Part shown: one piece after another, positions 24,469 through 32,081 of the stretch | Layout: every line of letters starts with the position of its first letter | How positions within the stretch are numbered: the stretch's first letter is position 1 | Assembly (NCBI GenBank): GCA_045595795.1 | Contig: JAZOBC010000001.1 | Span: forward strand, 1-32,081 | Length of the DNA stretch: 32,081 nucleotides | Source of the DNA: UMGS755 sp045595795 | GTDB lineage: Bacteria > Bacillota > Clostridia > UBA1381 > UBA9506 | Direction of reading: 5' to 3' | The notes under the pieces: model-generated | What the model saw: the letters and a program-made list of their open reading frames with translations, nothing else | Told to the model about the DNA's origin: nothing | Databases searched by the model: none | Made by a program: the position numbers and the translations under genes

Positions 24469-24491
24469 CCTGACGATAAGCACGCTCTGGC

Positions 24492-24836
24492 TTATCTTAA
24501 TTTCTCTTTGACCTTGGCTGCTTTACCAACTCTGTCTCTTAAGTAGAACAGTCTGGCTCTTCTAACCTTACCCAGTCTTACAACCTCGATTTTTGCAATC
24601 TTCGGAGAATTTACAGGGAAAGTTCTCTCCACGCCGATACCGTAAGAAATACGTCTAACAGTAAAAGTCTGCTGAATACCGCCACCCTGAACTTTAATAA
24701 CGGTGCCTTCAAAAACCTGAATTCTTTCTCTGTTGCCTTCTTTTACCTTAACATGAACCTTAACGGTGCTACCGATTTCCAGTTTCGGCAGGTCAGTTCT
24801 AATCTGATCTTGGGTTAATGCTTTAATCACGTCCAT
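24492..24836 (-). CDS. rplS: 50S ribosomal protein L19
   Basis: Component of the large subunit at the 30S-50S interface. The 114 residues match family length. Visible family stretches are TVKVHVKVKEGNRERIQVFEG, trimmed here, then VIKVQGGGIQQTFTVRR, GVERTFPVNSPKI and the basic tail RRARLFYLRDRVGKAAKV. The ribosome binding site is GAGGAGG. It has its own promoter and terminator. In most Firmicutes rpsP, rimM and trmD come directly before it; here a UPF0182 gene does. Confidence 0.97.
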   Translation of the reverse strand: MDVIKALTQDQIRTDLPKLEIGSTVKVHVKVKEGNRERIQVFEGTVIKVQGGGIQQTFTVRRISYGIGVERTFPVNSPKIAKIEVVRLGKVRRARLFYLRDRVGKAAKVKEKLR

Positions 24837-24915
24837 TTTTTTGCCTCCTCTCGGTGCTAAACGTTCTTACCTGAACAAGCAGGCAGCGGACCGTTCGTTT
24901 TTCTTGCACATTCGC
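24837..24915 (-). promoter_or_regulatory. Candidate L19 leader
   Basis: About 79 nt of leader between the predicted transcription start and the rplS ATG. It can form CCTG/CAGG closed by an outer AAACG/CGTTT stem, ending shortly before the ribosome binding site. Autoregulatory L19 leaders are known in low-GC Gram-positives; whether this one fits the described structure needs a covariance search. Confidence 0.4.
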
Positions 24916-24921
24916 CTTATA

Positions 24922-24950
24922 ATTATAATATATAATTTGTAAAATTACAA
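24922..24950 (-). promoter_or_regulatory. Promoter of rplS
   Basis: TTGTAA (24945-24950) and TATAAT (24922-24927) on the minus strand with a 17-base spacer in a very A/T-rich stretch. The A/T richness offers other possible -10 hexamers close by. Confidence 0.65.
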
Positions 24951-24996
24951 GCATTTTTTCCTTAATTCTACAAATTACAACCGAACAGATGTAATC

Positions 24997-27795
24997 CTAC
25001 TGCGCGTTTTGTTGTCTCAAGCGCTCCATATCTTCTTCAAGTTGCTCCATATGACTACCCATTGCCTGCCAATCACCGTTTTGAGTTGATTGACGAAACG
25101 CATCATAAGAGCTAAGCACATCCTGAATGGCGGCTTCTAAACCTTCCAGTTCTGAATCAGTAGGTGCTAGGACTACCTCCCCGCCTGAAGGCTCTCCGGA
25201 AACCTCTCCCTCAGGTGCTTCAGGCACGGCAGCCCCTTCTGCAAAAACAGCGGCAAGTGCTTCGCCTAAGGTGGGCTTCATAGCAACGGCATCTCCATAA
25301 GCTACCACAATACGCTTAAGCTCTGGTAGCGACGCGTTGTTTTGAGACGTGATATAAATCGGCTCCACATATAGCAGTGAATTGCGATAAGGCACAACCA
25401 GCAAATTGCCGCGAATCACGCTGGAACCCCCTTGACCCCACAGCGTCATTTCTCTTGAAATATCCGGATCATTATCAATGCGGTTTTCAACCTGCAAGGG
25501 GCCATACACGGTTTCATTCTTTGGAAAACGATAAAGGAGTAATTCACCGTAATGCTCCGGTGCATTACGCTTAACCAACAGCCCCACCATGTTGTGCTTA
25601 CCCTGCACAACAAAAGGTAACATCAAAACCATTTCATCCTGACCGTCAATTTCCATAATGTTATAATAAGGTTCAACGGCAATTTCGTTGTCTTGATATT
25701 TTTCTCTGGCAATATCCCAAACATCGGCTCTGTCATAGAACTGACCTGCATCCTTAACATGATATTTCTGATACATTTGAGCCTGTATTTTAAATAACAG
25801 CTCCGGAACGCGAACATGAGAGGCAATTTCCGCCGGCATATCATCTTCAGCAAACAGTTGCGGATACATGCTGCGATAAGCCCTTGCTAAGGGGTCGGTG
25901 TCGTCTGTCAGATAAAACAGCACCTCACCCGTATAAGCATCGACCGTGACCATAATGGAATTGCGGATATAATTCACATTTTCATAGGGCTGAGCATAGG
26001 GGTAGTCACCTGATGCCGTATAAGCATTGATAATCCAAAATAGCTGACCATCATCCGACACAACCAGATAAGGGTCAGAATCAAAGGTAAGAAACGGTGC
26101 CGCCTTTTTTACACGCTCAAGCACATTGCGATTCAGCAAAAGCTTGCTGTCGGCATCAATGTTACCGGAAACCAACATGCGGTAATCCTTATAATGCCAT
26201 GAAAACAGAAGTCGGTTCAAAAGATTCAGTTTCAAACCACCGTCGCCATCATAGGTGAACTGAACATCCTGCAAGCCCTCAGAATAGTCAAGTTCCTGAT
26301 TATCGCCACCCACGATGACATAGTCGTTTGTCAACTCGCCATAATAAATGCGGGGCTGTGTCACCTCAGGCATGCCTCCGGTTGCCTTAGGCGGAATGTC
26401 TTTAATCAAAAATTCCGGTTGTCCCTCTGCCGTCACACGGTTAACAGGACTTGCTACAACACCAAAACCGTGTGTATAGCGAAACATCTGATTGGCATAG
26501 GATTTGGCAGAGGGGTCTAAATTTTCTTTATTCATTTCCCTTGCCGCCAAAAAGACAACATTCAGCTTGCCGTCTAACTCATAGGGTACAACGTCCACAT
26601 CGTTAAAGGTATAATATTTTCGCAAAAACTGCAGTTGATTATATCCCGTCAAGGTTGCACCAAAATCAGCAATACGGGTACCGGCAAGCCATGTATCATC
26701 TTCTTCCACTGTTTGCAGTGTCAAATCATATCGGGGAACAAACTCCGTCTCCGACAATTTTGAAAGCCCATAAGCCTGAGAGGTTGCCTCCATGTTATAG
26801 GCAATGTAGGGCGTTTGCAAATTGCGCTCATTGGGGCTGACCACCAAAGAATCCACTGCCACCGAAACGAGTGATACCAGGATAAACACCACCGGCACAA
26901 CCAAAACAGAGCAAACTGCCGGAATGTATTTTTTACGATATAAAAAGAACAGAATCAGTGCCACTGTCAAAAGAACCACAAGTGGCGCAAACCGATAATA
27001 TTGGCGCCAAATGTTGGCCTCGATGTAGCCTGCACCAAAAATATCATTTTGCGAACCGAAGGAGGAAAACAAAACGCCCTCAGCGGAAAATTTGTACGAA
27101 AGAACAGATAACAAAAAATAACAAATTGCGAGCAGAAGCACATGAAATAGCGGCCCTTTTTCAGAAGAAATGACATCTTTTAAGCTCCTGTGACCTTTTT
27201 TAACAAAAATAATGAAATAACAAACAGCCACAATCAAAAGAAGCAGTAACACGAGTGTCTTTGCTCCATCTGCCACACTCATAAGAAAAGGACGCAGAAA
27301 AATGTAATATCCCACATCCTGTGAAAACAGCGGGTCTGTGACGCCAAAGCTTTGGCTATTGAGTGCCATCAACAACTTTTGATAGAGATTACCTCCCACA
27401 AAGCCCGAAACAGCCAAAGACAGCACCAAGCTGCCAATCAGATATGGCCATCTTTTTTTTAAAACAGAAAAATCAAAAGCTTTCACAAGAGCAAACCGTT
27501 TTAAAAGCGATAAATTTAGCCAAAGTACGAGAAATACCAGTAAAAATCCAATGCCCTGCGTTAAAACCCGTGCCCACAAATTGGTCCAAAAAACAGAAGT
27601 ATAGTTCTCACCAATTTCTTGAATTTGCCAATACTCCATAATCAAATCATAAGAAGAGACAAGAGCCACCACGGCCAAAACAATCACAGTAAGAGTGATC
27701 CAAAAGCCTTTTTTCCTTTTTTTACTAAACTTCTTCACCACATCAGAAAAATCATCACTGCGGTCAAAACCGTCAAAACCTGAAAACCGATTCAT
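24997..27795 (-). CDS. UPF0182 family membrane protein
   Basis: 932-residue protein of a conserved family without a known function. The N-terminal third has seven membrane segments (from about residue 32 to 325, for example FLLVFLVLWLNLSLL and YFLLSVLSYKF), followed by a large domain probably outside the cell (about 330-860) with family-type stretches such as NERNLQTPYIAYNM, RYTHGFGVVASPVN and IYYGELTNDYVIVGG. The C-terminus has a Pro/Glu/Gly-rich linker (about 855-880) and a charged helical tail. The start is the ATG at 27793-27795, 7 bases after AAGGAG; an ORF start at 27813 lies on the ribosome binding site. It follows ftsY, with a hairpin in between. Confidence 0.9.
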   Translation of the reverse strand: MNRFSGFDGFDRSDDFSDVVKKFSKKRKKGFWITLTVIVLAVVALVSSYDLIMEYWQIQEIGENYTSVFWTNLWARVLTQGIGFLLVFLVLWLNLSLLKRFALVKAFDFSVLKKRWPYLIGSLVLSLAVSGFVGGNLYQKLLMALNSQSFGVTDPLFSQDVGYYIFLRPFLMSVADGAKTLVLLLLLIVAVCYFIIFVKKGHRSLKDVISSEKGPLFHVLLLAICYFLLSVLSYKFSAEGVLFSSFGSQNDIFGAGYIEANIWRQYYRFAPLVVLLTVALILFFLYRKKYIPAVCSVLVVPVVFILVSLVSVAVDSLVVSPNERNLQTPYIAYNMEATSQAYGLSKLSETEFVPRYDLTLQTVEEDDTWLAGTRIADFGATLTGYNQLQFLRKYYTFNDVDVVPYELDGKLNVVFLAAREMNKENLDPSAKSYANQMFRYTHGFGVVASPVNRVTAEGQPEFLIKDIPPKATGGMPEVTQPRIYYGELTNDYVIVGGDNQELDYSEGLQDVQFTYDGDGGLKLNLLNRLLFSWHYKDYRMLVSGNIDADSKLLLNRNVLERVKKAAPFLTFDSDPYLVVSDDGQLFWIINAYTASGDYPYAQPYENVNYIRNSIMVTVDAYTGEVLFYLTDDTDPLARAYRSMYPQLFAEDDMPAEIASHVRVPELLFKIQAQMYQKYHVKDAGQFYDRADVWDIAREKYQDNEIAVEPYYNIMEIDGQDEMVLMLPFVVQGKHNMVGLLVKRNAPEHYGELLLYRFPKNETVYGPLQVENRIDNDPDISREMTLWGQGGSSVIRGNLLVVPYRNSLLYVEPIYITSQNNASLPELKRIVVAYGDAVAMKPTLGEALAAVFAEGAAVPEAPEGEVSGEPSGGEVVLAPTDSELEGLEAAIQDVLSSYDAFRQSTQNGDWQAMGSHMEQLEEDMERLRQQNAQ

Positions 27796-27816
27796 CATAA
27801 CGCTCCTTTCCATATA

Positions 27817-27841
27817 ACAAAAGGCGGCTTAATCACCGCCT
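27817..27841 (-). terminator. Short terminator-like hairpin between ftsY and the UPF0182 gene
   Basis: AGGCGG (27822-27827) pairs with CCGCCT (27836-27841); on the minus strand it is followed by TTTTGTT and then, within a few bases, by the ribosome binding site of the next gene. With 6 bp and a short T-run it is a modest terminator. Confidence 0.6.
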
Positions 27842-27847
27842 CTTTCA

Positions 27848-28981
27848 TTATGCTTCCTCGCTGGGAAACAGCGCTTCTGCAAATTCTTTGGGATTAAAGG
27901 GACGCAAATCGTCAATTTGCTCGCCAACACCAATAAATTTGACGCCAATTCCCTGTTCCCGAGACAAGGGTAAAATCACGCCACCCTTTGCTGTTCCGTC
28001 TAACTTGGTTAAAATCACACCGGTAATGCCGGCTGCCTGGGCAAATTCCCTGGTCTGCACCAACGCATTCTGTCCGGTTGAGGCATCTAAAACAAGCAAG
28101 GTTTCTGCTTGATCACTACCGGTTTCCCGCTGCACAACACGTGCAGTCTTTTTTAATTCTTCCATTAAATGCTTCTTATTATGCAATCTGCCTGCTGTAT
28201 CGCAAATAACCAAATCTGCGCCACGGGCCTTTGCTGCCTGAATACTGTCAAAAACCACTGCCGAAGGGTCTGCCCCTTCTTGATGCTTCACAATATCCAC
28301 GCCGGCACGCTCTGCCCAAATCTCCAGCTGATCAATCGCCGCCGCACGGAAGGTATCTCCCGCTGCTAAAATAACCTTCTTGCCTTGATTTTTGTAATAG
28401 TGTGCGAGCTTACCAATTGAAGTTGTTTTGCCCACACCGTTAACGCCAATGACCATAATGACTGCAGGCTTAGTGCTTATATGCACGGAACTGTCCTGCG
28501 CCGATAAAATTTCTTCCACAATGTCACGCAAAATACTCTTTAAAGCAGGTGCTTCTTGAATGCCCTGTGCTTTTGCACGTTCTTTCAGCAAGTCAATCAT
28601 GTAAAGAGCTGTTTCCGTTCCAATATCGGACATGATCAAAGCTTCTTCAAGCTCTTCATACAAATCTTCATCGATTTTTCCCAAAGAAAATAAAACTGCA
28701 TCAACTTTATCTGAAATAGCAGCACGGGTTTTGCCTAAGCCCTCTTTTAAGCGCGCAAAAAATCCTTTACGCTCCGTTTCCTCTGTTTGCTCCGGCTCTG
28801 TTTGTGGCTCCGGAATTTTTTCTGCTACCTTCTCTGCGGTCACGGTTTCTTCAGCCATCTCATTAGAAGTGTCTTCCTGCTCGGCCTCATACGCCTCCGC
28901 CACGGACTGAGCAACATCTAAAATTGTTTCCGTATCAAATTCCCCAGCTGTTTTTTTCTTTTTAAAAAATTTATCAAACAT
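27848..28981 (-). CDS. ftsY: Signal recognition particle receptor FtsY
   Basis: SRP GTPase that receives ribosome-nascent-chain complexes at the membrane. The 377 residues consist of an acidic A domain (1 to about 85, rich in Glu), then the NG domain: GVNGVGKTTSIGKL (P-loop, about residue 181), AAGDTFRAAAIDQL, DTAGRLHNK, the guanine-specificity motif TKLDGTAKGG, and LRPFNPKEF near the end. The ribosome binding site is GATGGAG. It follows gpsA by 26 bases, whereas in many Firmicutes smc precedes it. Confidence 0.97.
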   Translation of the reverse strand: MFDKFFKKKKTAGEFDTETILDVAQSVAEAYEAEQEDTSNEMAEETVTAEKVAEKIPEPQTEPEQTEETERKGFFARLKEGLGKTRAAISDKVDAVLFSLGKIDEDLYEELEEALIMSDIGTETALYMIDLLKERAKAQGIQEAPALKSILRDIVEEILSAQDSSVHISTKPAVIMVIGVNGVGKTTSIGKLAHYYKNQGKKVILAAGDTFRAAAIDQLEIWAERAGVDIVKHQEGADPSAVVFDSIQAAKARGADLVICDTAGRLHNKKHLMEELKKTARVVQRETGSDQAETLLVLDASTGQNALVQTREFAQAAGITGVILTKLDGTAKGGVILPLSREQGIGVKFIGVGEQIDDLRPFNPKEFAEALFPSEEA

Positions 28982-29007
28982 GATTATGCTCCATCTTTCA
29001 ATGCATT

Positions 29008-30021
29008 TTAATGTCCAATCATATCCCGCTCTGTCTCATGCTTTTTCTCACGCACCATTAGACTTAAAACAGCGGTTTTAGGGTCATGATCTTCAAACAA
29101 AACACGATATGCCTGCTCCACAATGGGCATTTCCACCTGCATCTTCTGCGCCAGATGATAAGCCGCCTTTGTGGTGTAAAAACCTTCTACCACCATTTGA
29201 ACCTCTTCCACCGCCTGAGCAGGACTCTTGCCCTGACCAATTAAAATACCGGCACGGCGATTACGAGAATGCATGCTGGTGCATGTCACAATTAAGTCTC
29301 CCACACCGGAAAGGCCTAAAAACGTAAGTGGGTCTGCTCCCATCGCAACACCAAGACGCGAAATTTCTGCCATGCCACGGGTCATAAGAGCCGCTTTGGC
29401 ATTATCCCCCAAACCCAATCCATCTGCCACACCGGCGCACAGAGCAATGACGTTTTTGAGTGCTCCGCCCAATTCCACACCAACCATATCCTGACTGGTA
29501 TACACACGAAATGCATCACACATCAAAACATCCTGCAAATATTGCGAAACGGCCAAGTCGTTTGACGCGACCACGTTGGTTGTCGGCATTTGTCTGCCAA
29601 CTTCTTCTGCGTGCGAAGGACCTGACATAACAGCAATTTTTGCCTGAGGAATTGCCTCAGCAATCACTTCAGAAAGCCGTTTCAGCGTTTCTTGTTCTAA
29701 GCCCTTTGAAGCGTTGGCAATCACGGTTCCGGGCACAACAAATGGTGATAACTCCTTAGCTGTTGAGGCAATTGCCTGAGAGGGTGTCACCATAAAAATG
29801 GCTTCTGTTCCTCTTGTTGCTTCTTCTAAAGAAGATGTAAATGAAATCCCATCCGGCAGCATAACACCGGGAAGGAATCTTTTATTTTCCCGATCACGAG
29901 CCAGAGCTTCTGATTCTTCCGGCAAATAAGACCACAGGGTAACTTTATGCCCGTTTCGTGCCAGCAGACTGGCAATAGCTGTACCCCAACCGCCGGAACC
30001 AATTACTGCAATTTGTTTCAT
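29008..30021 (-). CDS. gpsA: Glycerol-3-phosphate dehydrogenase [NAD(P)+]
   Basis: Reduces dihydroxyacetone phosphate to sn-glycerol 3-phosphate, the backbone for phospholipids. The 337 residues have the dinucleotide motif GSGGWGTAIA (8-17), ANASKGLE, MSGPSHAEEV, the catalytic Lys region GGALKNVIAL (about residue 190) and SGVGDLIVTC. The start is the ATG at 30019-30021 after AAGGAG; the ORF extension to 30078 overlaps plsY. It lies 7 bases after plsY, whose product uses glycerol 3-phosphate. Confidence 0.97.
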   Translation of the reverse strand: MKQIAVIGSGGWGTAIASLLARNGHKVTLWSYLPEESEALARDRENKRFLPGVMLPDGISFTSSLEEATRGTEAIFMVTPSQAIASTAKELSPFVVPGTVIANASKGLEQETLKRLSEVIAEAIPQAKIAVMSGPSHAEEVGRQMPTTNVVASNDLAVSQYLQDVLMCDAFRVYTSQDMVGVELGGALKNVIALCAGVADGLGLGDNAKAALMTRGMAEISRLGVAMGADPLTFLGLSGVGDLIVTCTSMHSRNRRAGILIGQGKSPAQAVEEVQMVVEGFYTTKAAYHLAQKMQVEMPIVEQAYRVLFEDHDPKTAVLSLMVREKKHETERDMIGH

Positions 30022-30028
30022 AGCTGTT

Positions 30029-30679
30029 TTACTCCTTCTTGTCCTTTTTGACCCCCAGTTTCGATTCCGTTCCGGCACGCAAGCGACTGATATTCGCCCT
30101 ATGACGGTACACCGCGAGTGCTGCCATAATGATGGCTAACAGTATGTGATATTGCGCTATCGCCGTGAGATTTGTCACATTAAGCGCAATTGCAAGCACG
30201 GGATAGGAAATTGAGCAGATGATGGATGCCAAAGAAACGTAGCGAGTGATTAAAACCACCAAAATAAAAATAACAATTAAGATAACGGCAATGCGCCAAT
30301 CCAAAACCATAATGACGCCCCACGAAGCTAAAATGCCCTTGCCACCTTTAAATTTAAAGTAAAGAGGAAAGTTATGTCCTAATACAACACCAAGGCTTGC
30401 CAGATACTTCGCATATTGGATAATCTCTATTCTATCGGCAAACCGCAATTCTGCAAGTATACGCGCCAGCAAAACTGCAATCACTGCCTTGAGTAAATCC
30501 CCAAGAAACACCACCACAGCAGCTTTTTTCCCAAAAACACGCAAAGCATTGGTCAATCCTGCATTTTTGCTACCCTTACTGCGGATATCAGAACCTTTTA
30601 TTTTACTGAAAATAATGGATGCATTCAAACTACCGAGCAGATAGCCAAGCACCAAACAAATAACAAAAAGCAAAAACAT
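30029..30679 (-). CDS. plsY: Acyl-phosphate:glycerol-3-phosphate acyltransferase PlsY
   Basis: Membrane enzyme that transfers the acyl group from acyl-phosphate to glycerol 3-phosphate, giving lysophosphatidic acid. The 216 residues hold about five membrane segments and the three family motifs: GSLNASIIFSK near the N-terminus with SKNAGLTNALR after it, GHNFPLYFKFKGGKG in the middle, and the basic C-terminal RHRANISRL. The start is the ATG at 30677-30679; an ATG at 30694 is part of the ribosome binding site GGAGGTG. It sits between der and gpsA, the usual clostridial order. Confidence 0.96.
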   Translation of the reverse strand: MFLLFVICLVLGYLLGSLNASIIFSKIKGSDIRSKGSKNAGLTNALRVFGKKAAVVVFLGDLLKAVIAVLLARILAELRFADRIEIIQYAKYLASLGVVLGHNFPLYFKFKGGKGILASWGVIMVLDWRIAVILIVIFILVVLITRYVSLASIICSISYPVLAIALNVTNLTAIAQYHILLAIIMAALAVYRHRANISRLRAGTESKLGVKKDKKE

Positions 30680-30702
30680 AACACACACCTCCATCCATTC
30701 TA

Positions 30703-32034
30703 TTAATCCTTGCTTGAATCGCCGCGTTCTCTGAGAACAAACCGAACCGGCGTACCCTCTAAACCAAACACACCGCGAATCTGATTTTCCAAATAACGAA
30801 TATATGAAAAATGTGCCAGCTGTCTGTTATTTACAAACAACACAAAAGTCGGCGGAGCTGTGGATGCCTGTGTGATATAGTAAATTTTCAGTCGCTTACC
30901 CTTATCTGAAGGCGGCTGCACGCGCATGGTCGCCTCATTTAAAACATCGTTTAACGCACCGGTTGCAATACGCATGGTGTTCTGCTCACGAACATAATTC
31001 ACCAGCTCAAACAAGCGGTCAATCCGCTGACCTGTCAAGGCAGAAATGAACACCACCGGCGCATAAAGCATAAAGGAAAGACCCTCTGCCACTTTTTTGC
31101 GGAAATGATCCATGGTTTTGCCATCTTTTTCAATTAAATCCCACTTATTCACCGCAATCACGCAGGCTTTTCCCTGCTCATGGGCATAGCCTGCAATTTT
31201 CGTATCCTGCTCGGTCACGCCCTCTTGTGCATCAATCATAATCACACATACGTCTGCTCTGTCAACTGCTCCTAAAGAGCGAATCACACTATAGTGCTCC
31301 ACCCCATCTTCGACCTTGCTGCGACGGCGCATACCGGCCGTGTCTATAAACGTATACTCTCTGTCTGCATAGGTAACACGAGCATCAATAGCATCGCGCG
31401 TTGTGCCGGCAATATCGCTGACAATCACGCGGTTTTCACCTAAAATCTGATTAATTAAAGAAGATTTCCCAACATTCGGTTTACCAATCAAAGCAACCTT
31501 TAGCGTATCGTCATCTTCATCTTGCGTGCTGTTCTGCTCGGGAAACAAGGCCACAATTTCATCCAGCAAATCACCCACGCCCAAACCATGAATCGAAGAA
31601 ACAGGCAGCGGATCGCCAAGTCCCAAATTGTAAAATTCATATAACTCCAAAGGAGGATTGCCAATGTTATCTACCTTATTCACAACCAACAGCACCGGTT
31701 TACCCGACTTTTGGAGCATGGTTGCAACCTCTTGGTCTGCTGCCACCAAACCATCATGCACACAGGTCATCAAAAGCAGAACATCTGCCTGAGAAATTGC
31801 TGTTTCTGCCTGACGGCGCATGTTTGAAACAATTACGTCATCTCCCGGCTCAATACCACCGGTATCAATGAGTAAAAATTCACGGCCGTTCCACTCTGTT
31901 TCCATATAGATTCTGTCACGGGTTACACCCGGTGTGTCTTCCACAATGCTGATGCGCTGACCTACAATTTTATTGAAAAGTGTAGATTTGCCCACGTTTG
32001 GACGGCCTACAATCGCAATAATCGGTTTCGCCAT
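30703..32034 (-). CDS. der: GTPase Der (EngA)
   Basis: Double-GTPase needed for 50S ribosomal subunit assembly. The 443 residues hold two GTPase domains, with P-loops GRPNVGKST (10-18) and GKPNVGKSS (about 183-191), G3 DTGGIEPG and DTAGMRR, G4 NKVD and NKWD, and a C-terminal KH-like domain (about 350-435). The ribosome binding site AGAGGTG lies at the end of the preceding gene. It is followed by plsY and gpsA. Confidence 0.97.
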   Translation of the reverse strand: MAKPIIAIVGRPNVGKSTLFNKIVGQRISIVEDTPGVTRDRIYMETEWNGREFLLIDTGGIEPGDDVIVSNMRRQAETAISQADVLLLMTCVHDGLVAADQEVATMLQKSGKPVLLVVNKVDNIGNPPLELYEFYNLGLGDPLPVSSIHGLGVGDLLDEIVALFPEQNSTQDEDDDTLKVALIGKPNVGKSSLINQILGENRVIVSDIAGTTRDAIDARVTYADREYTFIDTAGMRRRSKVEDGVEHYSVIRSLGAVDRADVCVIMIDAQEGVTEQDTKIAGYAHEQGKACVIAVNKWDLIEKDGKTMDHFRKKVAEGLSFMLYAPVVFISALTGQRIDRLFELVNYVREQNTMRIATGALNDVLNEATMRVQPPSDKGKRLKIYYITQASTAPPTFVLFVNNRQLAHFSYIRYLENQIRGVFGLEGTPVRFVLRERGDSSKD

Positions 32035-32037
32035 ACT

Positions 32038-32081
32038 TTACACCTCTTTCAAAATTCCTGACAGCAAATCATAGCCGTCGT
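32038..32081 (-). CDS. C-terminal end of an upstream gene, possibly DUF512 family
   Basis: The last 13 codons (DGYDLLSGILKEV) and a TAA at 32038-32040 are visible; the rest lies outside the window. The frame runs open to the edge and its end carries the der ribosome binding site. In many Clostridia a DUF512 (radical SAM-like) gene precedes der and ends in a similar Gly-x-Asp-Leu-Leu stretch. The name rests on synteny and this short tail only. Confidence 0.5.
   Translation of the reverse strand, partial: DGYDLLSGILKEV

Noticed and set aside
1..32081. A new defence, biosynthetic or mobile system
   Set aside because: All large genes belong to known housekeeping, envelope or sporulation families in ordinary operons. 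The only unassigned genes are the 78-residue membrane protein, the DUF6062-like protein and the UPF0182 protein, and they do not form a cluster.

Overview
The window is a chromosomal core region of a low-to-mid GC, Gram-positive, spore-forming anaerobe of the class Clostridia. SpoIIE and WhiA, a Spo0A-type promoter, a clostridial-type 2[4Fe-4S] ferredoxin, RqcH, Firmicutes-type Pol I and the gene orders der-plsY-gpsA-ftsY and rplS-lepB-ylqF-rnhB-yraN all point that way. A species cannot be named from the sequence alone. I see no transposase, integrase, phage gene, CRISPR array, rRNA or tRNA.

Layout. 1-28: start of an unidentified minus-strand gene. 141-4796 (minus): cell-surface operon with one promoter, encoding a glycosyltransferase-CsaB fusion, RuvX and a three-module N-acetylmuramoyl-L-alanine amidase, ending in a strong terminator. 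4838-7241 (minus): serC-serA with its own promoter and terminator, two steps of serine synthesis. 7364-7992 (plus): a 56-residue ferredoxin with its terminator, then a 78-residue membrane protein of unknown function. 7996-10444 (minus): spoIIE behind a long-spacer promoter with 0A boxes, as in Bacillus. 10520-19465 (plus): eight co-directional genes, DUF6062-like protein, coaE, lytic transglycosylase, apbE, polA, whiA, rseC-like and rqcH, ending in a GC-rich terminator. 19394-19550: a hairpin-rich intergenic element. 19547-32081 (minus): a long run of housekeeping genes read right to left: tail of a probable DUF512 gene, der, plsY, gpsA, ftsY, a UPF0182 membrane protein, rplS with its own promoter, lepB, ylqF, rnhB, yraN, a membrane dipeptidase and, behind a further promoter, aspB.

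How the genes work together. The minus-strand blocks cover envelope building (pyruvylation of a wall polymer, peptidoglycan hydrolysis, phospholipid synthesis by GpsA and PlsY), protein export (FtsY, LepB) and ribosome assembly (Der, YlqF, L19). The plus operon mixes CoA synthesis, replication and repair (PolA), wall turnover, flavinylation (ApbE) and rescue of stalled ribosomes (RqcH). SpoIIE and WhiA connect the region to sporulation.

No gap without a gene exceeds 300 bases. The largest (7157-7448, 10336-10612, 19314-19597) hold divergent promoters or the hairpin element. I found no convincing new multi-gene system. The points most worth checking are the duplicated Cys/His module of the DUF6062-like protein, the glycosyltransferase-CsaB fusion, the composite hairpin repeat and its partial copy at 120-145, and terminator-like hairpins that run straight into the ribosome binding site of the next gene.
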